Below are positions 35,282-36,760 of a stretch of DNA of 36,760 bases, piece by piece. The notes below the pieces were generated by a model, which saw only the letters and a program-made list of their open reading frames with translations, made no database searches and was not told the origin of the DNA. The position numbers and the translations under genes were made by a program. Positions within the stretch are counted from its first letter, which is position 1. Each line of letters opens with the position of its first letter. Source of the stretch: Clostridiales bacterium (lineage in GTDB: Bacteria > Bacillota > Clostridia > Peptostreptococcales > Acidaminobacteraceae); the NCBI GenBank assembly GCA_030446305.1, contig JASUSA010000034.1:1-36760 (forward strand). The letters are read 5' to 3'.

Positions 35282-36586
35282 ATGAACTGGGAGGAAATCT
35301 ATAAGTCAAAAGTAGTGACTGCTGATGAGGCAGTCAAGGCGGTGAAGTCAGGAGATGCAATATTCCCGTCACACGCGGCTGCGGAACCAAAACATATTAT
35401 TAAAGCACTTTTAAATAGAAAAAACGAACTCGAAAATATTGAAATTTGGGGGGGCCTTAATGTAGGAGACGCGGCATATGCGCAGCCTGAATACGAAGAT
35501 ACATTCAAAGTGGTCACATTCTTTGTTGGCAAAAACACGCGAAGACATATTCAAAAAGGATTTGGCGAGTTCGTCCCCATTCATTTCTATGCACAGCCGA
35601 GGGCAATAAAAGAGGGGAGAGCGCGATGTGATGTGGCAATGATAACCTGCACACCGCCAGATGAGAACGGATATGTCAACATGGGCCTTTCCTGTGACCA
35701 GACGCGGGTTATCGTAGAAAAATCGCGTGTTTCAATTGCACAGGTGAATAAAAATGTGCCATATGTATGCGGTGATACCTTAATACATGTTTCAGAAATT
35801 GATTATTTTGTTGAACACGATGAAGATTTATATGAAATTCCATTGATTGAAAGCGATCCGATTTCAGAAAAAATCGGACAAAACATTGCAGGGCTCATTC
35901 AGGATGGCGACACGCTCCAAATGGGTCAAGGCAAAATACCAAATGCGATATTAAAATTTCTCGTCGACAAGAAAAATTTAGGAATACACACAGAGGTATT
36001 CTCAGACAATTTGATTCCTTTGGTCAAATCCGGCGTCGTCAACGGATCGTGCAAGACGATTAACCGCGGTAAAATCATCGCGACGTTCATTCAGGGAACA
36101 AAGGAGCTATACAGCTTTGTCGACAAAAACAACATGATCAAGCTCATGCCGGTAGATTACACAAACGACGTGGCTGTGATCGCACAGAATGACAACATGG
36201 TTGCAATAAATTCAGCGATTGAGGTTGACCTAATGGGGCAGGTTGTCGCCGATTCTATTGGCCATAAAATTTTCAGCGGTGTAGGCGGGCAGCTTGACTT
36301 TTTAAGAGGGGCTGAACAGTCAAAAAACGGTAGGCCGATAATCACGCTGCCTTCAACGGCTAAAAATGGTACGATTTCTAAAATAGTCGCTGGATTGAAG
36401 CCAGGTACACCGGTCACAACGACAAGACAAGATGTACATTATGTCGTAACGGAACACGGTGTTGCACATTTGTTTGGAAAGCCAATTAGAGAGCGATCAA
36501 AAGCGCTTATTGATATTGCAGCGCCTCAGTTTAGAGCGCAGCTTGAAAAAGATTTCTTTGAATATTACAAGCGTATGGGTGAATAG
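35282..36586 (+). CDS. CoA transferase, 4-hydroxybutyrate CoA-transferase family (AbfT/Cat2)
   Basis: A 434-residue family I CoA transferase resembling 4-hydroxybutyrate CoA-transferase. The catalytic glutamate is Glu238 in HTEVFSD, the same number as in the Clostridium aminobutyricum enzyme as I recall it, and the oxyanion-hole region LQMGQGKIPNAI lies before it. GVGGQLDFLRGA and TEHGVAHLFGKPIRER are family marks. It would load the acid onto CoA from acetyl-CoA or another CoA donor, feeding either the 2-hydroxyacyl-CoA dehydratase encoded upstream or AbfD. Butyryl/acetate CoA-transferases are close alternatives. Confidence 0.9.
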   Translation: MNWEEIYKSKVVTADEAVKAVKSGDAIFPSHAAAEPKHIIKALLNRKNELENIEIWGGLNVGDAAYAQPEYEDTFKVVTFFVGKNTRRHIQKGFGEFVPIHFYAQPRAIKEGRARCDVAMITCTPPDENGYVNMGLSCDQTRVIVEKSRVSIAQVNKNVPYVCGDTLIHVSEIDYFVEHDEDLYEIPLIESDPISEKIGQNIAGLIQDGDTLQMGQGKIPNAILKFLVDKKNLGIHTEVFSDNLIPLVKSGVVNGSCKTINRGKIIATFIQGTKELYSFVDKNNMIKLMPVDYTNDVAVIAQNDNMVAINSAIEVDLMGQVVADSIGHKIFSGVGGQLDFLRGAEQSKNGRPIITLPSTAKNGTISKIVAGLKPGTPVTTTRQDVHYVVTEHGVAHLFGKPIRERSKALIDIAAPQFRAQLEKDFFEYYKRMGE

Positions 36587-36598
36587 ATAGGAAGCGAC

Positions 36599-36645
36599 AA
36601 AGTGGGTTTTCGTTAAGTCGTTTGATGAGAGCCCACTTTATTTAT
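36599..36645 (+). terminator. Hairpin before the eda-like gene, possible weak terminator
   Basis: A 13-bp stem including two G-T pairs (36599-36611 with 36627-36639) and a 15-base loop, followed by ATTTATG. The T-run is poor, so it may only reduce transcription into the next gene. Confidence 0.5.
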
Positions 36646-36673
36646 GATGTGAAAAGTGCTAGGAGGAGATTAT

Positions 36674-36760
36674 ATGCCATTAGTACGCTCTTTACTAAAG
36701 ACTAAAAAAATCATAGCAATTGTAAGAAATGTACCTTCAGAGAAAATCATTGCGACAGTT
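36674..36760 (+). CDS. KDPG/KHG aldolase-like protein, N-terminus only
   Basis: The frame starts at ATG 36674, after AGGAGGAG, and runs off the window edge with only 29 codons seen. The beginning, LLKTKKIIAIVRNVPSEKI, resembles the first beta strand of the class I aldolases KDPG aldolase and 4-hydroxy-2-oxoglutarate aldolase, where an IVR/VIR motif leads the barrel. Such an enzyme would cleave 2-keto-3-deoxy(phospho)gluconate or 4-hydroxy-2-oxoglutarate to pyruvate and an aldehyde, which fits UxaA and the KduD-like SDR. The call rests on a short segment, so it is tentative. Confidence 0.55.
   Translation, partial: MPLVRSLLKTKKIIAIVRNVPSEKIIATV

Noticed and set aside
1-36760. CRISPR arrays, tRNA or rRNA genes, insertion sequences or prophage genes
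   Set aside because: None was recognised by reading the window; the accessory region shows no transposase, integrase or attachment-type repeats.

Overview
The window comes from an anaerobic bacterium of the Bacillota, probably class Clostridia. The signs are strong AGGAGG-type ribosome binding sites on nearly every gene, a sodium-pumping biotin decarboxylase, oxygen-sensitive iron-sulfur dehydratases (4-hydroxybutyryl-CoA and 2-hydroxyacyl-CoA dehydratase), a ferredoxin-fused EtfA, and intrinsic terminators. I cannot name the genus from sequence alone. AbfD is very like the Clostridium aminobutyricum enzyme as I remember it.

Left part (1-6853, + strand): a complete methylmalonyl-CoA to propionyl-CoA module. 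It has a split B12-dependent methylmalonyl-CoA mutase (large subunit cut by the window edge, plus a separate B12 subunit), the MeaB chaperone, methylmalonyl-CoA epimerase and the four-gene Na+-translocating methylmalonyl-CoA decarboxylase mmdADCB, closed by a terminator. Next come housekeeping genes: a chemoreceptor with its own sigma-A promoter (7007-9097), birA, coaX, dusB and lysS (9261-13551). BirA is the enzyme expected to biotinylate MmdC.

Right part (13552-36760): an accessory catabolic region built as one apparent sigma-54 regulon. At its centre is a PAS-PAS-AAA+-Fis regulator (15657-17378). I see four -24/-12 promoters (TGGCAT-N5-TTGCW type): before abfD, before the minus-strand pair D-2-hydroxyacid dehydrogenase-uxaA, before the hotdog dehydratase-ech-thl-hbd operon, and before the long dctPQM-SDR-gldA-acd-etfBA-hadBC-hadI-CoA transferase operon, which leads to an eda-like gene cut by the right edge. 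Near these promoters are three copies of a tandem inverted-repeat element, GATGC-N6-GCATC, with repeat centres 17-18 bp apart. They are the likely upstream activator sites of the regulator.

The regulon joins sugar-acid enzymes (altronate dehydratase UxaA, KduD-like SDR, KDPG-aldolase-like protein, TRAP transporter) to CoA-based reductive and dehydrative chemistry: CoA transferase, radical 2-hydroxyacyl-CoA dehydratase, probable electron-bifurcating acyl-CoA dehydrogenase/Etf, 4-hydroxybutyryl-CoA dehydratase, and a beta-oxidation set. I infer an anaerobic route in which a 2-keto-3-deoxy sugar acid is reduced, loaded on CoA, stripped of its hydroxyl groups and split to acetyl-CoA. This is a hypothesis, but it uses almost every gene in the regulon.

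Stretches over 300 bases without a gene are 13552-13994 (lysS terminator, tandem activator sites, sigma-54 promoter), 19970-20280 (two divergent sigma-54 promoters sharing one activator array) and 23608-23920 (hairpin, activator array, sigma-54 promoter). The 264-base gap 2506-2769 holds a micro-ORF, a palindrome with flanking direct repeats and a candidate promoter. No tRNA, rRNA, CRISPR array or insertion sequence was seen.
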